A DNA stretch of 64,000 nt from Monodelphis domestica. Its lineage: Eukaryota > Chordata > Mammalia > Didelphimorphia > Didelphidae. The DNA is taken from NCBI RefSeq assembly GCF_027887165.1, contig NC_077227.1, positions 546,091,189 through 546,155,188 of the forward strand, given 5' to 3'. Below the pieces are notes generated by a model that saw nothing but the letters and a program-made list of their open reading frames with translations, did no database searches and was not told the DNA's origin. Below, in pieces: positions 42,065 to 54,723 of the stretch; the first letter of the stretch is position 1, and the number at the start of each line of letters is the position of its first letter. A program made the translations under genes and the position numbers.

Positions 42065-43945
42065 CTGTGAGCTCTTTCACCTAGCATTCACTTGCCTCCA
42101 AGTGTGGCACCACCTTCTCTCTCTTAAGGGTTTAAACATGCCACTTCAAAGTTCGCCATGGATGATGATATTACTGCACTAGTTGTTGACTATGTCTCCA
42201 GAATGTGCAAAGCTGGCTAGGCAGGAGACAATTTGGACCATTTCCCCTTCCATTGTTGGTCTCCCTGGACATCAGAATGTGATGATGGATATGGGTCAGA
42301 AAGATAGCCATATGGAGGAAGAGACCCAGAGCAAGAGAGGAATGCTGGCCCTGAAGTACCCCATTGAACATGGTATTGTCACCAACTGGGATGACATGGA
42401 GAAGATTTGGCATCATACTTTCTACAATGAACTCCATATGGCCCCTGAATTACATCCTATACTTCCCACAGAAGCCCCCCTGAACCCCAAAGCCAACAGA
42501 GAAAAGATAACACATCATATTTGAGACCTTCAACACCCCAGTTATAAACGTTGCCATCCAGGCTGTGCTGGCCCAGTATGCTTCTGATCATACCAATGGT
42601 ATCGTGATGGACTCCAATGATGGTATGACCCACACCGTGCCCATCCTTGAAGGTTATGCCCTTCCTCATGTCATTCTCTGTCTTCATCTGGCTTGCCATG
42701 ATCTGACAAATTACCTCATAAAAATCCTGACTGAGAGAGGGTACAGTTTCAACACCATAGCTGAGAGGGAAATCATGCATGACATAGAGGAGAAGCTGTG
42801 TTTTGTAGCCCTTGACTTTGAGCAGGAGATGACCACTGCTGGATCCAGCTCTTCTCTGGAAAAGAGCTATGAACTCCCTGATGGTCAGGTTATCACCACT
42901 GGCAATGAGAGGTTCTAGTGCCCAGAAGCCCTCTTCCAGCCATATTTCTTAGGCATGGAGTCCTGTGGAATTCATGAAACTATCTTCAACTCAATCATGA
43001 AGTGTGGTGTTGGCATCCATATGGATCTGTATTATACTGTGTTGACTGGTGGTGCCACCATATTTCCAGGCATTGCTGACAGGATACAGGAGAAGGACTA
43101 CCCTAGCTCCCCAGCACAATGAAAATCAAAATCATTGCCCCACCTGAGCAAAAATACTCTATCTGAATCATATAGAGTCCTGCCCTCTCTCTCCACCTTC
43201 CAACAGATATGGATCAGTAAGCAGGAGTACAATGGATGCAGGCCTTCCATTGTTTAATGCAAATGCTTCCAAATGGACTGTTGGTGTGTTTTTTGTTCTT
43301 TCTTTCTTTTTTTTTGTTAAAGTGTGTGATATGATACTTGAACCCCAAAAGAGATGAGACTGGGATGGCTTTATTTTTAATTGTTTGTTTTTGTTTTGTT
43401 TTGTTTTTTAGCACTAGACTCAGGATTTAAAAACTGGAACAATGAAGGTGATGAGCAGTCTGAAGTATGTTGGAGGCAAACATACCCAAACTTTTACAGT
43501 GTGTCTTCAGTTCTCTGACTGTACATTTTTTTTAATGTCATTCCAAATATTGTATAATGCATTGTTACAGAGTTACTTGTCTCTATGAAATCTTTCTTGC
43601 TCTCTCCCCACAGGAACAGAGAGACTTAACATAAATGCAGACCAGGGGAGAGGGCAGGGTATGATAGTAGTATTGCTTTATGTGTAAATTATGCAATCTT
43701 TAAAAAAATAAATAAAACTTTTTGTATCTCTTGCCTTAATAGTTGTTCTTTTAAAAAAATTATCATCCATAACAAATGGCTCCCTAAATTCTCTCCCTGC
43801 CCCCAACATAGGCATGAATAAAGACTTTAACAGTATCCCCAGGAGTTTAATGAGATTGGTGCCAGTACTTGGGGAAGAGGAAGAGCTTTACCTGTACACT
43901 GACTTAAGACCAGTTCAAGTAACAGTTCACACATATAAAGGGAAA
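42065..43945 (+). pseudogene. ACTB: processed beta-actin pseudogene (retrocopy)
   Basis: Intron-free copy of a beta-actin mRNA: a short 5' UTR, a coding region from ATG 42158 ([11 protein letters not shown], cytoplasmic beta-actin N-terminus) to about 43272, and a 3' UTR to a poly(A) at 43943. Unmistakable actin blocks: [20 protein letters not shown] (42354-42413), [35 protein letters not shown] and MESCGIHE. The 3' UTR keeps the beta-actin-specific order GACTCAGGATTTAAAAACTGGAAC, GCATTGTTACAG, GTGTAAATTATG and TTACCTGTACACTGACTT, which separates it from gamma-actin. Several frameshifts, stops, and loss of the original stop codon (CAA at 43270-43272) show that it is dead. It sits in an old L1, with an A-rich TSD. 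Confidence 0.96.
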
Positions 43946-43955
43946 AAAAAAACAG

Positions 43956-44540
43956 AATCCCACAAAATGCTTTCTACCAGAAACTCATTTAAAGTACAGA
44001 GAAACACTCACAGTAAAGGTAAAGGGTTGAAGCAAAGTCTACTATGCTTTAGTTAAAGTAAAAAAAAGCCATAGCATTATTTATGATCTCAGACAAAGAA
44101 AAAGTGAAAAATGACTGACTGTAAAGAGATAAGGGAAGAAATTTCACATTGATAAAAGAAACAATAGATAATGACTTAATATCAGTATTAAAGCTAAATA
44201 CAACAAATGACATAGCTTCTGAATTACTAAAGGAAAAAGTATATGAGATAAAAGAGAAAATAGAAAGTAAAACTATATTATTAAGGGACATCAACATTCC
44301 CCTCTCAGAATTAAATAAATGAAACCAAAATAATAAATGAAAGATAAAAATAGAGGTGAATTGAATTTTAGAAAATTATGATAGACCTTTGGAGAAAACT
44401 GAATGGGAATATAAAGTAATATATCTTTCTCTCAGCAGTGCATAAGCACCTTCACAAAAATTAATTTTATAATAAAACCTAAAAGTCACAAACCAAATGT
44501 AGAAAATCATGTTACAGTTTTATCAAGAGAAAAAAAATTC
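43956..44540 (+). mobile_element. old L1 ORF2 endonuclease region (right part)
   Basis: Resumes exactly where 42053 stops: LPETHLK-like text (43972 on), a degraded IMISDK-equivalent near 44070-44105, and TILLRDINIPLSELNK (44271-44322), matching TILVGDLNQPLSNLDK of L1-A. Frames are broken; the end is vague. Confidence 0.75.
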
Positions 44541-45978
44541 TATCAACTCTAAGTTTCTAATTATTAACTAAGTAATTATCATCTCAATAAATACTAACTC
44601 TAAGTTTCTTAATAAGCCAGGATACAAAGTCTTTCATATTGTAGACTGGTAATTTCTTCCTGTCATCCCATCCCTTTCATCCCATTCATTTATGTCATCT
44701 TTTTTTTTTAATATTCCAAATGTCCTAGCACAATGTTAATCTTAAGACTAAATCCAAGGCTCTTTTCACTTTATCACATCTTTTAACTTTATGGCAGTGT
44801 TCAACAAATTTCTGCCAAAAGAATGAGTAATTAAGACAGTACCAGGAAATTGAAGCAAGTAAGTAAAATAGTAAGTAATATAGCAAGGAAAATGATAGTA
44901 AGTAGTAAGTAAAATAACATTACCCGTTTAGGTCCATAGAAGATGTTTAAAGCCCAAGAAAGTAGCAAAATATAGCTTGTCCCATTGGATTGCAAAAAGC
45001 GCTGGTATGAAGATACTGTGCTTCATTACTTTTCCTTCACTCCAAATGTACATGGAAGCAGTGGAAAAATTGTCAAGCTTAGCAAACATGACTACAAAAG
45101 TTTCTCCTCTACATGATTTTATCTGTTGTCATAAAGGCAGCTACAGAATAGTCCTTAGGGCTATTAGATACAGCTGCTGTTTGCCACCTGTATAGTTTTC
45201 CTTGTTTCCTTAGTTAGCAGCATTTATAATCTAGTTAAGGAGATATAGCACAGACTCAAGGAAAGTTAAACAGGAGTTAAGAGAACAATAATATGTCTCT
45301 GCTCTCCTTTTTGGACATTGACTAATATAACTCACTTATATCTCAACTCTTGCTGCCTTTATCCATGCATTCAGTAATTTCTATGCAAATCCCAGTCTTT
45401 AGTAATAATCTATGAGAGACCTTTTGAAGCTTTTTTTAAAGTTTCTAATGATAAGGTAATTGATTTTATGGCATCCCAATGGACTGTAAAGTGCTGTGAT
45501 AGCTGTCACTTATTGCTTCCCAGGAGTCTTTATTTGATTTGATACTTAGCAAAGCTTTCAGTAAAACGAGGAGACATGAAAGGTGAAAAAGGAGAGGAGA
45601 AATGCTGGGTCCCTTTTTACTTCTAAAAATGTTTCTAGTTAAGATAAAGACTGTTCTCACTTAACATCATAAAGAGGCACTGAATGCCATCTCTGGTACT
45701 AGGAAGCAGCTTTGAGTCCCGTAGAATTGTATAGCATGCCACAGTTTTAACAAGAAAAAAATTGGTATCAGGTTTCTAAGTATGGAAATGAAGATCATTT
45801 CTTCTTAAATATAAAAAGATTCTGATTAAGGTAATAAATCCTAATAATACAAGAAAAATGTTGTTAAATAGCCATTTAGTAGAAAATCTAAAACATTGTT
45901 TTTGATCCAATTAATGACCTTGTACAGTCTCAATTGATAGGTTTTATGTACAATGTAGTGAAATGACAATAACAAAAA
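44541..45978. other. unassigned AT-rich sequence
   Basis: No gene or named repeat seen. Short repeated AAGTAAGTAA/GTAAGTAGTAAGT patches lie at 44855-44915. A 72-codon frame (44977-45195) is without a domain. Confidence 0.4.
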
Positions 45979-46205
45979 TAGGGTAGTTAGATGGCATGGT
46001 GGACAGAGTGCTGGCCCTGAAGTGAGGAAGACTAATCTTAAGTTCAGATTTATCCTGAGACACTTACTAACTTGTGACTCTGAGCAAATCACTTAACCTT
46101 GTTTATCACCGTTTTCTCTAGGAAATGAGTATCTTTGCTAAGAAAGCCCCAAATGGGATCATGAAGAGTTGAACACAACTGAAATGACTCAACAAGAACA
46201 AAAAT
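45979..46205 (+). mobile_element. Mar-1-like CORE-SINE, near complete
   Basis: Head AGGGTAGTTAGATGGCATGGTGGACAGAGTGCTGGCCCTGAAGTGAGGAAGACT, then GACTCTGAGCAAATCACTTAACC, AAGAAAGCCCCAAATGGGATCATGAAGAGTTGAACACAACTGAAATGACTCAACAAGAACAAA. Typical full-length layout with an A/C-rich end. Confidence 0.8.
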
Positions 46206-46915
46206 ATAACATATCAAATGCCTAATGCATGTTCATGATCCATTCATGTTCATGTCACATAATAGAACATTTATTTTATGGTTTTAATTCATAAAAATAG
46301 ATAATTATATATATATTTTCTTTTGTGGCATTCAGTCTATCAAAAATCTATGATATCTTTTATTGTGAATCTTTGTTGACCACAGGTCTCAAATATAATA
46401 TTCTTCCTATGGGAAAATATAATATATAATACTTCCTTATCAAGTTAGAAGTGATGTATATTAGAAAACTGTACTGTATTAATAATATTGGATATTTAGT
46501 CAGAAGCCCTGGATTGAAACCTTACATTTTCTATTAATTGCTATGTTGTTTTGAATCAATATCTTCATTTTTCTAGACTTTCAATTATTTTCACTTTCCT
46601 AGACTCTTCTATAAAATGAAGGCATTGAGTTACATAGATGGTCACCAGCATTTTTTCCAGTTCTGCTTACTTCGAATACTCTGACATAGATTTCCCCAGT
46701 ATGGATCTCCTATAATATTCACTGACACAAACCAAAATCCATTTCTGCTCACGAATTTCCATGAGTTCTCCTGGTAGAATATACTCAGTATCCTAGAGAC
46801 TTTCATCTGTGTAGATAGTAGGAGAGCATTCAGGCTGTTCAACTGCTATCATGTACTCTTTCTACAAGATGAGACCAACATACCTTACTGTCTTATGTGC
46901 CACTTCTCACATGCC
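46206..46915. other. unassigned AT-rich sequence
   Basis: No recognised gene. 46480-46650 (TATTGGATATTTAGTCAGAAGCCCTGGATTGAAACC...AAAATGAAGGCATTGAGTTACATAG) may be a worn MIR on the plus strand. Confidence 0.4.
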
Positions 46916-47715
46916 ATTCATTTTTTTGGAATATTTCCCTATGATTACATGATTCATAATTTTTTCCACCCCTCTTCCATTCCCCCTCCCAGAGATGACA
47001 AGTCCACTGGGTAATACATGGATCATTGTTCAAAACCTATTTCCATGTTATTCATATTTGCAACAGAGTGATCTTTTAACATCAAAACCCTAATCATATC
47101 CCCACTGAACTCATGATCCATCCTATGCTTTTCTTCTGCATTTCTATTCACATAGTTCTTTCTCTGGATGTGGATAACATTCTTTCTCAAAAGTCCCTCT
47201 GGATTGTCCTGGATCATTGCATTGCTGCTAGTAGAAAAGTCTAATATATTTGATTGTGCCACAATGTATCAGTCTCTGTGCCCAATGTTCTCCTGGTTCT
47301 GCTCCTTTCTCTCTGCATCAATTCCTGGAGGTCGTTCCAAGTTCACATAAAAATCCTCCAGTTCATCATTCTTTTCAGCACATTAAGATTCCATCAACAA
47401 CAGATATCACATTTTTTTTGCAACCATTCCCCAATCGATACAACCTCTCATTTTCCAATTTTCTTTGCCACCACAAAGAATGAAGCTATAAATATTTTTG
47501 TACAAGAATTTTTTTCCTGTTATGTTTTGGGGATCATGCCATTCATTCTTGGTAATATATTATGGCTTGTTTTTACTGACCAAGCATCTTTACATTTTCT
47601 TTTGGTATACTTAAATTGATTAATTTTCTTGGTGATAGTTTTTCCTGATTCACAGACATATGGCATCATGGGAAAAGAGTGGACTTTTATGCCAGATAGC
47701 ATCTTTGGATATTGA
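46916..47715 (-). mobile_element. old L1 3' end, antisense
   Basis: Antisense 3' UTR and ORF2 end: CCCAGAGATGACAAGTCCACTGGGTAATACATGG, CACAATGTATCAGTCTCTGTGCCCAATGTTCTCCTGGTTCTGCTCC, AACCATTCCCCAATCGATACAACC, GCCACCACAAAGAATGAAGC. Intermediate in age between L1-B and the L1 at 7130. L1-B is inserted at its far edge. Confidence 0.75.
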
Positions 47716-47727
47716 AATTGCAATGTT
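47716..47727 (+). repeat. L1-B target-site duplication, left copy
   Basis: AATTGCAATGTT repeated exactly at 54712-54723. Confidence 0.85.
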
Positions 47728-48848
47728 GGACTTCTGGTCAAGATGGCAGCTTAGAAACAGCAAAAGATCAGACCTCTGAAAACCTTTCCTTATCAATCAC
47801 AAACTGAATGCTCCTAGGGGATTGAAATTCTAATTTAACAACAGGTCAGAGGCGGAGAACCTTCCTTCTGGACTCAAATCAAAAGGTACATCCCCCAAAA
47901 GCCAGAATCCTAGAACACTCGAGTCTAAGGGGAAGGCAGAAGGAAGGTCCCAGGACCCCTCCCCCCCAACCCAGAGTGCTGAGCCCACAGCAGGGGCGGG
48001 AACCTCAGGTCTGGCAAAGGTGCTATTCTGAAGGCCTCACCTTGAAAGCAACCTGGGCCAATCTTGTGGTATCCAACACAGATGGTAGGGGATCAGCCAG
48101 AGAGAGAGAGGAGGGCAGCCTATAGCCCAGTGGCTGGGTCTTTCCATTGGAGTCTCACCAGAGGTTTTTGCCTTGGGGCACATCCAGACCAACCCAACTG
48201 AACCTAATCCCATCAGAAGTCTTCAGAGCTCAGGGAGGCCAGGACCCCTCCATCCTTAGAGTGCAGGGCCTTCTGAAAGGACAGGAACCAGCAAAGGTGC
48301 TGTTCTGAAGGGTGTACCTTGAAAGCAACATGGGACAGTCCAGGGGCATCCAACACAGATGACAGGGAAGCAGCCTGAGAGAGACAGGGGGAGCCTGTAA
48401 CCCCTTGGCTAGGTCCTTCCATTGGAGTATCACCAGAGGTTTTTGCTTCAGGGCACATCCAGACCAACCCAATTGAACCTAATCCCATCAGGAGCCCTCA
48501 GAGCTCAGGGAGGCCAGGACTCCTCCCCCCCTAGAGTGTAAGGCCTCTGAAAGGACAGGAACCTCAGGGTGGGCAAAGGCACTGGGGTACCTTGCAGACA
48601 GTGCTGTGCCAGGCTCAGAAAATGGAAGTAAGGCAGAGAAGCAACTGGAGAGAACTGAGAGCAGTAACATCCAAAATGATGGCAGGCATGGGAGGGCAGA
48701 CCCTGGGCTTCCCCAGGAAGACAGCATAGCTGCGGAGAACAGACAATTTGCCTGGGGCTAAAGCCTCAGAACATCAGACAGATACACTGAGAGCCAGTCC
48801 TCCTCACTCCGATTTCTGACTGGAAAGGGGATAAAAAAAACCATAGAG
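47728..48848 (+). promoter_or_regulatory. L1-B 5' UTR / internal promoter
   Basis: GC-richer than its surroundings. CAAGATGGCAGC (47739-47750) lies near the first bases, a YY1-like site with one change from L1-A. Tandem units of about 280 bp follow. Promoter activity is inferred from the family. Confidence 0.6.
47990..48600 (+). repeat. about 280-bp tandem monomers in L1-B 5' UTR
   Basis: GCAAAGG occurs at equivalent places at 48014, 48291 and 48573 (periods 277 and 282). CCAGAGGTTTTTGC, GGGCACATCCAGACCAACCC and CTCAGAGCTCAGGGAGGCCA recur in units one and two. Two units plus the start of a third. Confidence 0.88.
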
Positions 48849-49834
48849 AAGGCAAAGAGTGCAGAAGTGCAACAGCCCCCAAACACCAAGAAATGCAAAA
48901 AGAAGGGGGTGACTTTGAACACATTTTATGGAGCAAAAATACAAAATAAAGAGAAGATAGAAGAGGAAACACAAACAAATGCTCTAACACATTCCAAAAG
49001 AAATGAAAATTCTCCACAAATTCTTGAAGGATTTAAATTGGAAAATATAAAAAAGATGGAAGCCTTCTGCAGAAAAAAAATGGAAAACAATGCAAATGAA
49101 ACTCAGCAAACTGAGGGACCAAAATATGCGAATGCAGAAACAGCTCGAACTAAAAAGGAAAACCAGACTTTAAAGGTCAGAGTCAGGCAACTGGAAGACA
49201 ATGATGTTGCAAAACAGCAAGAATTAATAAAGCAAAGACAAAAGACTAACGAATTAGAAGATAACATAAAATATCTCACTGACAAGGTGACAGATCTGGA
49301 AAACAGAGGAAGGATAGACAATCTGAGAATCATTGGTCTACCAGAAAAGCCAGAAATAAACAGTAATATTGATATCATAATACATGATATCATTAAAAAA
49401 AAAACTGCCCAGAGATTCTAGAACAAGGGGACAAAATATGCATCGAAAGAATTCACAGAACACCCTTTACACTAAATCCCCAAAAGGCAACTCCCAGGAA
49501 TGTAATTGCCAATTTCCAAAGCTTCCAAGCAAAAGAAAAAATCTTACAAGAAGCCTGAAAAAGACAATTTAAATATAAAGGAACACAACTCAGGGTCACA
49601 CAAGACCTAGCAATTTCCACTATGAACGACCATAAGGCATGAAACATGATATTCAGAAAAGCAAGAGAGCTGGGTCTTCAACCAAGAATAAGCTATCCAT
49701 CAAAACTGACTATATAATTCCAGAGGAATGTATGGGCATTCAACAAAATGCAAGATTTCCAAGTATTTGTAAAGAAAAGACCAGACCTCTGTGGGATTTT
49801 TAACATCCAAACATAAAGAGCTAGAGAAACTTGA
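48849..49834 (+). pseudogene. L1-B ORF1, broken
   Basis: Same domain order as L1-A ORF1. The open piece 48867-49421 covers the charged N-terminus, a long coiled coil (about residues 60-140) and the start of the RNA-binding domain ([19 protein letters not shown]). The codon matching the start ATG of L1-A is AAG at 48849-48851. After 49421 the frame changes; further stops occur (for example TGA at 49556-49558) before the natural TGA at 49832-49834. Confidence 0.82.
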
Positions 49835-49928
49835 AAAGGGAAATATGAAGGAAAGTGAAAAAGGGAAAAATGTTATCTTTTTCTTTTATTCAAACTCTCT
49901 TCTATAAAGACTACATTTATATCAAATT

Positions 49929-49949
49929 ATATAGATAGATAGATAGATA
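49929..49949 (+). repeat. (GATA)n microsatellite
   Basis: About five GATA units in the L1-B spacer, absent from L1-A at the same place. Confidence 0.9.
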
Positions 49950-50339
49950 TTAATATATTAATATATGAAGAAAAGTTAATATGTAACTCTCAAATGTTGT
50001 ATGCATCATTAGAGTAGTAAGAAAAATCACACATAGGGAAAGTTTGGGGCATCAAGATGATATGGAGAAAGGGGGTGGGGTAGAAAGAAAAATGGAGGAG
50101 GGGTATCTTTGATGGTACTAAGATATACTCCAAGAAATAGAAAAAAAACTAAATAGAATAACCATTCTCACACAAAGATACACTTGGGAAGGGGAGGGGA
50201 AGAAATTTCCTATAAGATGGAGTGGAAGAGAGTTTTTACTTAAACCTTACTCTCAGTGAATTCAACTCTGAGAGGGAAGAGCATCTAGATCCATTGGGAT
50301 CTTGAATTCTATCTTATCCAACAGGGTAAGGGAGAAGGT

Positions 50340-50462
50340 AAAACCAAAGGGTGTAGGGGGAGAAGGAACACAAAAAGGGAGGGAAGGAGAGGGGGGAAGG
50401 GAAGGGAACAAAAAGGGAGGGGATAGAAAGGGAAACATATTAAGGGAGGGGACGAGGGGGAC
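50340..50462 (+). other. polypurine, G-rich spacer of L1-B
   Basis: GGGGGAGAAGG, GGGAGGGAAGGAGAGGGGGG and GGGGACGAGGGGG runs; the counterpart of 12380-12545 in L1-A. Confidence 0.7.
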
Positions 50463-50537
50463 TGATTTAAAGTAAATCACTGGTTTAAAAGTTTATAGCT
50501 AAAGAAAGAAAGGTCAGAATTAGGGGAGGAAATCAAA

Positions 50538-53500
50538 ATGCCAGGGAGTCCACAAGTGACAATCATAACTTTGAATGTGAATGTGATGAACTCACTCATA
50601 AAATGTAGATGAATAGCAGAATGGATTTGAATTCAAAACACTACCATATGTTGTCTTCAAGAAACAAACATGAGGCGGGTTGACACTCACAAGGTCAGAA
50701 TTAAAGGATGGAGTAAGACATTCTGGGCCTCAACTGATAGAAAAAGGCAGGAGTTGCAATCATGATATCTGACAAAGACAAAGCGAAAAGAGACCTGATT
50801 AAAAAGGATAGGGAAGGTAAATATATTCTGCTAAAAGGGAGTATAGACAATGACAAAATATCACTAATCCACATGTATGCACCAAATGGTATAGCATTCA
50901 AATTTCTAATGAAGAAACAAGGAGAATTGAAGAAGGAAATAGACAGTAAAACCATATTAGTGGGAGACTTGAACCAACCACTATCAAATTTAGATATATC
51001 AAATAAAAAAATAAATAATTGAGAGGTAAAGGAAGTGAATGAAATCTTAGGAAAAAAATAGAATTAGTAGACATATGGAGAAAAATAAATAGGGTCAAAA
51101 AGGAATACATCTTCTTCTCAGCACTATATAGCATATTCACAAAAATTGACCATACAGTAGGTCACAGAAACATAGCATACAAATGCAGGAAAGCAAAAAT
51201 AATAAATGCAGCATTTTCAGATCATAAGGCAATAAAAGTAATGATCAGTAAGCGTACTTGGAGAACCAAATCAAAAATTAATTGGAAATTAAATAATATG
51301 ATACTCCAAAATCTGTTAGAGAACAAATCATAGAAACAATTAAAAATTTCATAGAAGGCAATGACAATATTGAGACATCCTTTCAAACCTTATGGGATGC
51401 AGCTAAAGCAGTACTCAGAGGGAAATTCATATCCCTGAGTGCATATATTAACAAACTAGAGAGGGCAGAGATCAATGAATTGGAAATGCAAATAAAAAAC
51501 TTGAAAGCGGTCAAATTAAAAATGCCCAGAAGAAAACCAAACTAGAGATCCTAAAAATTAAGGGAGAAATTGATAAAATAGAAATTGATAGAACTATTGA
51601 ACTAATAAATAACACTAGAAGCTGGTACTTTGAAAAAACAAACAAAATAGACAAAGTACTGGTCAATCTAATTAAAAAAAGTAAAGAAGAAAAACAAATT
51701 AAAAGAATCAAAGATGAAAAGGGGAGCATCACCTCCAATGGAGAGGAAATTAGGGCAATCATTAAAAACTACTTTGCCCAATTATATGGCAATAAATATA
51801 CCAATCTAGGCAATATGGATTAATATTTACAAAAATATAAATTACCTAGACTAAAAGAAGAAGAAATAGAATTCTTAAATAATCCCACATCAGAAAAAGT
51901 AATCCAACAGCCCATGAAAGAATTCCCTAAGAAAAAATCCCTAGGGCATGATGGATTCAAAAGTGAATTCTATCAAACATTCAAAGAATATCTAACCCCA
52001 AAACTATACAAACTATTTGACATAATAAGCAAAGAGGGAGTTCTACCAAATTATTTTTATGACACAAACATGGTATTGATTCCAAAGCCAGGCAGGTCAA
52101 AAGCAGAGAAAGAACATTATAGACCAATCTCCCTAATGAATATAGATTCAAAAATCTTAAATGGGATACTAGCAAAAAGACTCCAGCCAGTGATCAGAAG
52201 GGTCACTCACCATGATCAAGTGGGATTTATACCAGGGATACAGAGCTGTATCTGTATCTGTATAATACAATATTAGGAAATCCATCCACATAATTGAATA
52301 TATCAACAAGCAAACCAATAAGAATCACATGATTATCTCAAAAGATGTAGAAAAAGCCTTTGACTAAATACAACATCTATTCCTATTAAAAACACTAGAA
52401 AGCATAGGAATAGAAGGGTCGTTCCTAAAAATAATAAACAGTATATATCTAAAACCATCAGCTAACATCATCTGCAATGGGGATAAACTACATGCATTCC
52501 CAATAATATCCGGAGTGAAACAAGGATGCCCATTATCACCTCTATTATTTGAGATTGTATTAGAAACACTAGCAGTAGCAATTAGAGAAGAAAAAGAAAT
52601 TGAAGGCATCAAAATAGTCAAGGAGGAGACCAAGTTATCACTCTTTGCAGATGACATGATGGTCTACATAAGAATCCTAGAGATTCAACCAAAAAGCTAG
52701 TCAAAATAATCAACAACTTTAGCAAAGTTGCAGGTTACAAAATAAACCCTCATAAGTCATCAGCATTTCTATATATTTCCAACACAGCTCAGCAGCAAGA
52801 ACTAGAAAGAGAAATCCCATTCAAAATCACCTTAGACAAAATAAAATACTTTTGAATCTATCTCCTGAGACAAATACAGCAACTATATTAACACAGCTAT
52901 AAAACACTCTCCACACAACTAAAACTAAACTTGAGCAATTGGAAAAACATTAAATTCTCATGGGTAGGACAAGCCAATATAATAAAAATGACCATCCTAC
53001 CCAAACTTATTCACCTATTTAGTGCCATACCCATTGAACTTCCAAATTTATTTTTACTAATAGAGAAAAAAAAACATAACAAATTTTATTTAAAAGAATA
53101 TAGGAACAAGAATATGCAGGGAAATAATGAAAAAAAAATACAAAGGAAGGCGGTCTTGCAGTCCCAGATCTCAAACTACATTATAAAGCAGTGGTCATCA
53201 AAACAATTTGGTACTGGCTAAGAGACAGAAAGGAGGATCAGTGGAATAGACTTGGAGTAAATGATCTCAGCAAAACAGTCTATGATAAAGTCAAACATCT
53301 CAGCTTTTGGGACAAAAATTCACTATTTGATAAAAACTGCTGGGAAAATTGGAAGACAGTGTGGGAGAGATTAGGTTTGGATCAATACCTCACACCCTAC
53401 ACCAAGATAAATTTAGAATGGGTGAATGACCTGAACATAAAGAAGTAAACTATAAGTAAATTAGGTGAACACAGAACAGTATACATGTCAGACCTTTGGG

Positions 53501-54356
53501 AAGGGAAAGATTTCAAAACCAAGCAAGACTTAGAAAGAGTCACAAAATGTAAAATAAATAATTTTGACTTCATCAAATTAAAAAGCTTTTGTACAAACAA
53601 AACCAATGTAACTAAAATCAGAAGGGAAGCAACAAATTGGGAAAGAGTCTTCAAAAAACCTCTGATAAAGGTTTAATTACTCAAATTTACAAAGAGCTAA
53701 ACCAATTGTACAAATAATCAAGTCATTCTCTAATTGATAAATGCACAAGGGACATGAATAGGCAGTATTCAGATAAAGAAATCAAAACTATTAATAAGTA
53801 CATGAAGAAGTGTTCTAAATCTCTTATAATCAGAGAGATGCAAATCAAAACAACTCTGAGGTATCACCTCACAGCTAGCAGAATGGCTAACATGACAGCC
53901 AAGGAAAGTAATGAATGCTGGAGGGGATGTGGCAAAGTAGGGACATTAATTCATTGCTGGTGGGGTTGTGAATTGATCCAACCATTCTGGATAACAATTT
54001 GGAACTATGCCCAAAGGGCGGTAAAATATTGCCTGCCCTTTGATCCAGCCATAGCACTGCTGCATCTGTACCCCAAAGAGATAAGAAGGAATAAGACTTG
54101 TACAAGAATATTCATAGCTGCGCTCTTTGTGGTGGCCAAAAATTGGAAAATGATGGGTTGCCCTTCAAATGGAGAATGGATAAACAAATTGCGGTACATG
54201 TTGCTGATGGAATATTATTGTGCTCAAAGGTATAATAAAGTGGAGGAATTCCATGGCGACTGGAACAACCTCCAAGAATTTATGCAGAGTGAAAGGAGCA
54301 GGACCAGGAAAACATTGTACACAGAGACTGATACACTGTGGCACAATCAAACATAA
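50538..54356 (+). pseudogene. L1-B ORF2, broken
   Basis: Start ATG 50538 lies in the same context as L1-A (ATGCCAGGGAGTCC). The endonuclease is recognisable in pieces (TLNVN, LQETN, MYAPN, GDLNQP, FSDHKA). RT pieces are at 51914-52276 (VLIPKPG) and 52515-52700 ([24 protein letters not shown]). C-terminal pieces are at 53191-53448, 53485-53676 and 53754-54356 ([18 protein letters not shown]), up to the natural TAA at 54354-54356. A short TGTATC-type repeat has replaced part of the RT region at about 52245-52268. Many stops and frame changes; inactive. Confidence 0.87.
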
Positions 54357-54711
54357 TGGACTCCTCCATTAGTGTCAATACATGTCCCTCAACAATCTGC
54401 AGTGATCTAGGAGAAAAAACACTATCCACAAGCAGAGGACAAACTGTGGGAGTAAAAACACTGAGGAAAAGCAACTGCTTGACTACAGGGGTTGAGGGGA
54501 CATGTCTGAGGACAGACTCTAAATGAACACTCTAATGCAAATACCAACAAAATGAATATGGGTTCAAATCAAGAACACATGTGATACCCAGTGGAATTGA
54601 GCATTGGCTATGGGAGAGGTGGTGGGAGGGTGGGAGGAGGAAAAGAAAATGATCTTTGTCTCCAATGAATAATGTTTGGAAATGACCAAATAAAATAATA
54701 TTAAAAAAAGC

Positions 54712-54723
54712 AATTGCAATGTT
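54712..54723 (+). repeat. L1-B target-site duplication, right copy
   Basis: Exact repeat of 47716-47727. Confidence 0.85.

Larger units (their letters stand above)
47728..54711 (+). mobile_element. full-length L1 retrotransposon (L1-B)
   Basis: Full L1 layout: 5' UTR with the AAGATGGC start block and tandem monomers, ORF1 (48849-49834), purine-rich spacer, ORF2 (50538-54356), and a 3' UTR ending in AATAAAATAATATTAAAAAAAG. 12-bp TSD. Both ORFs carry several stops and frameshifts, more than L1-A, so it is older or decayed faster. Its 5' UTR monomers and 3' UTR differ from L1-A, so it is another subfamily. Confidence 0.93.

Noticed and set aside
42158..43272. A functional actin gene
   Set aside because: No introns, several frameshifts and stops, lost stop codon, poly(A) and A-rich flanking duplication: a processed retrocopy.
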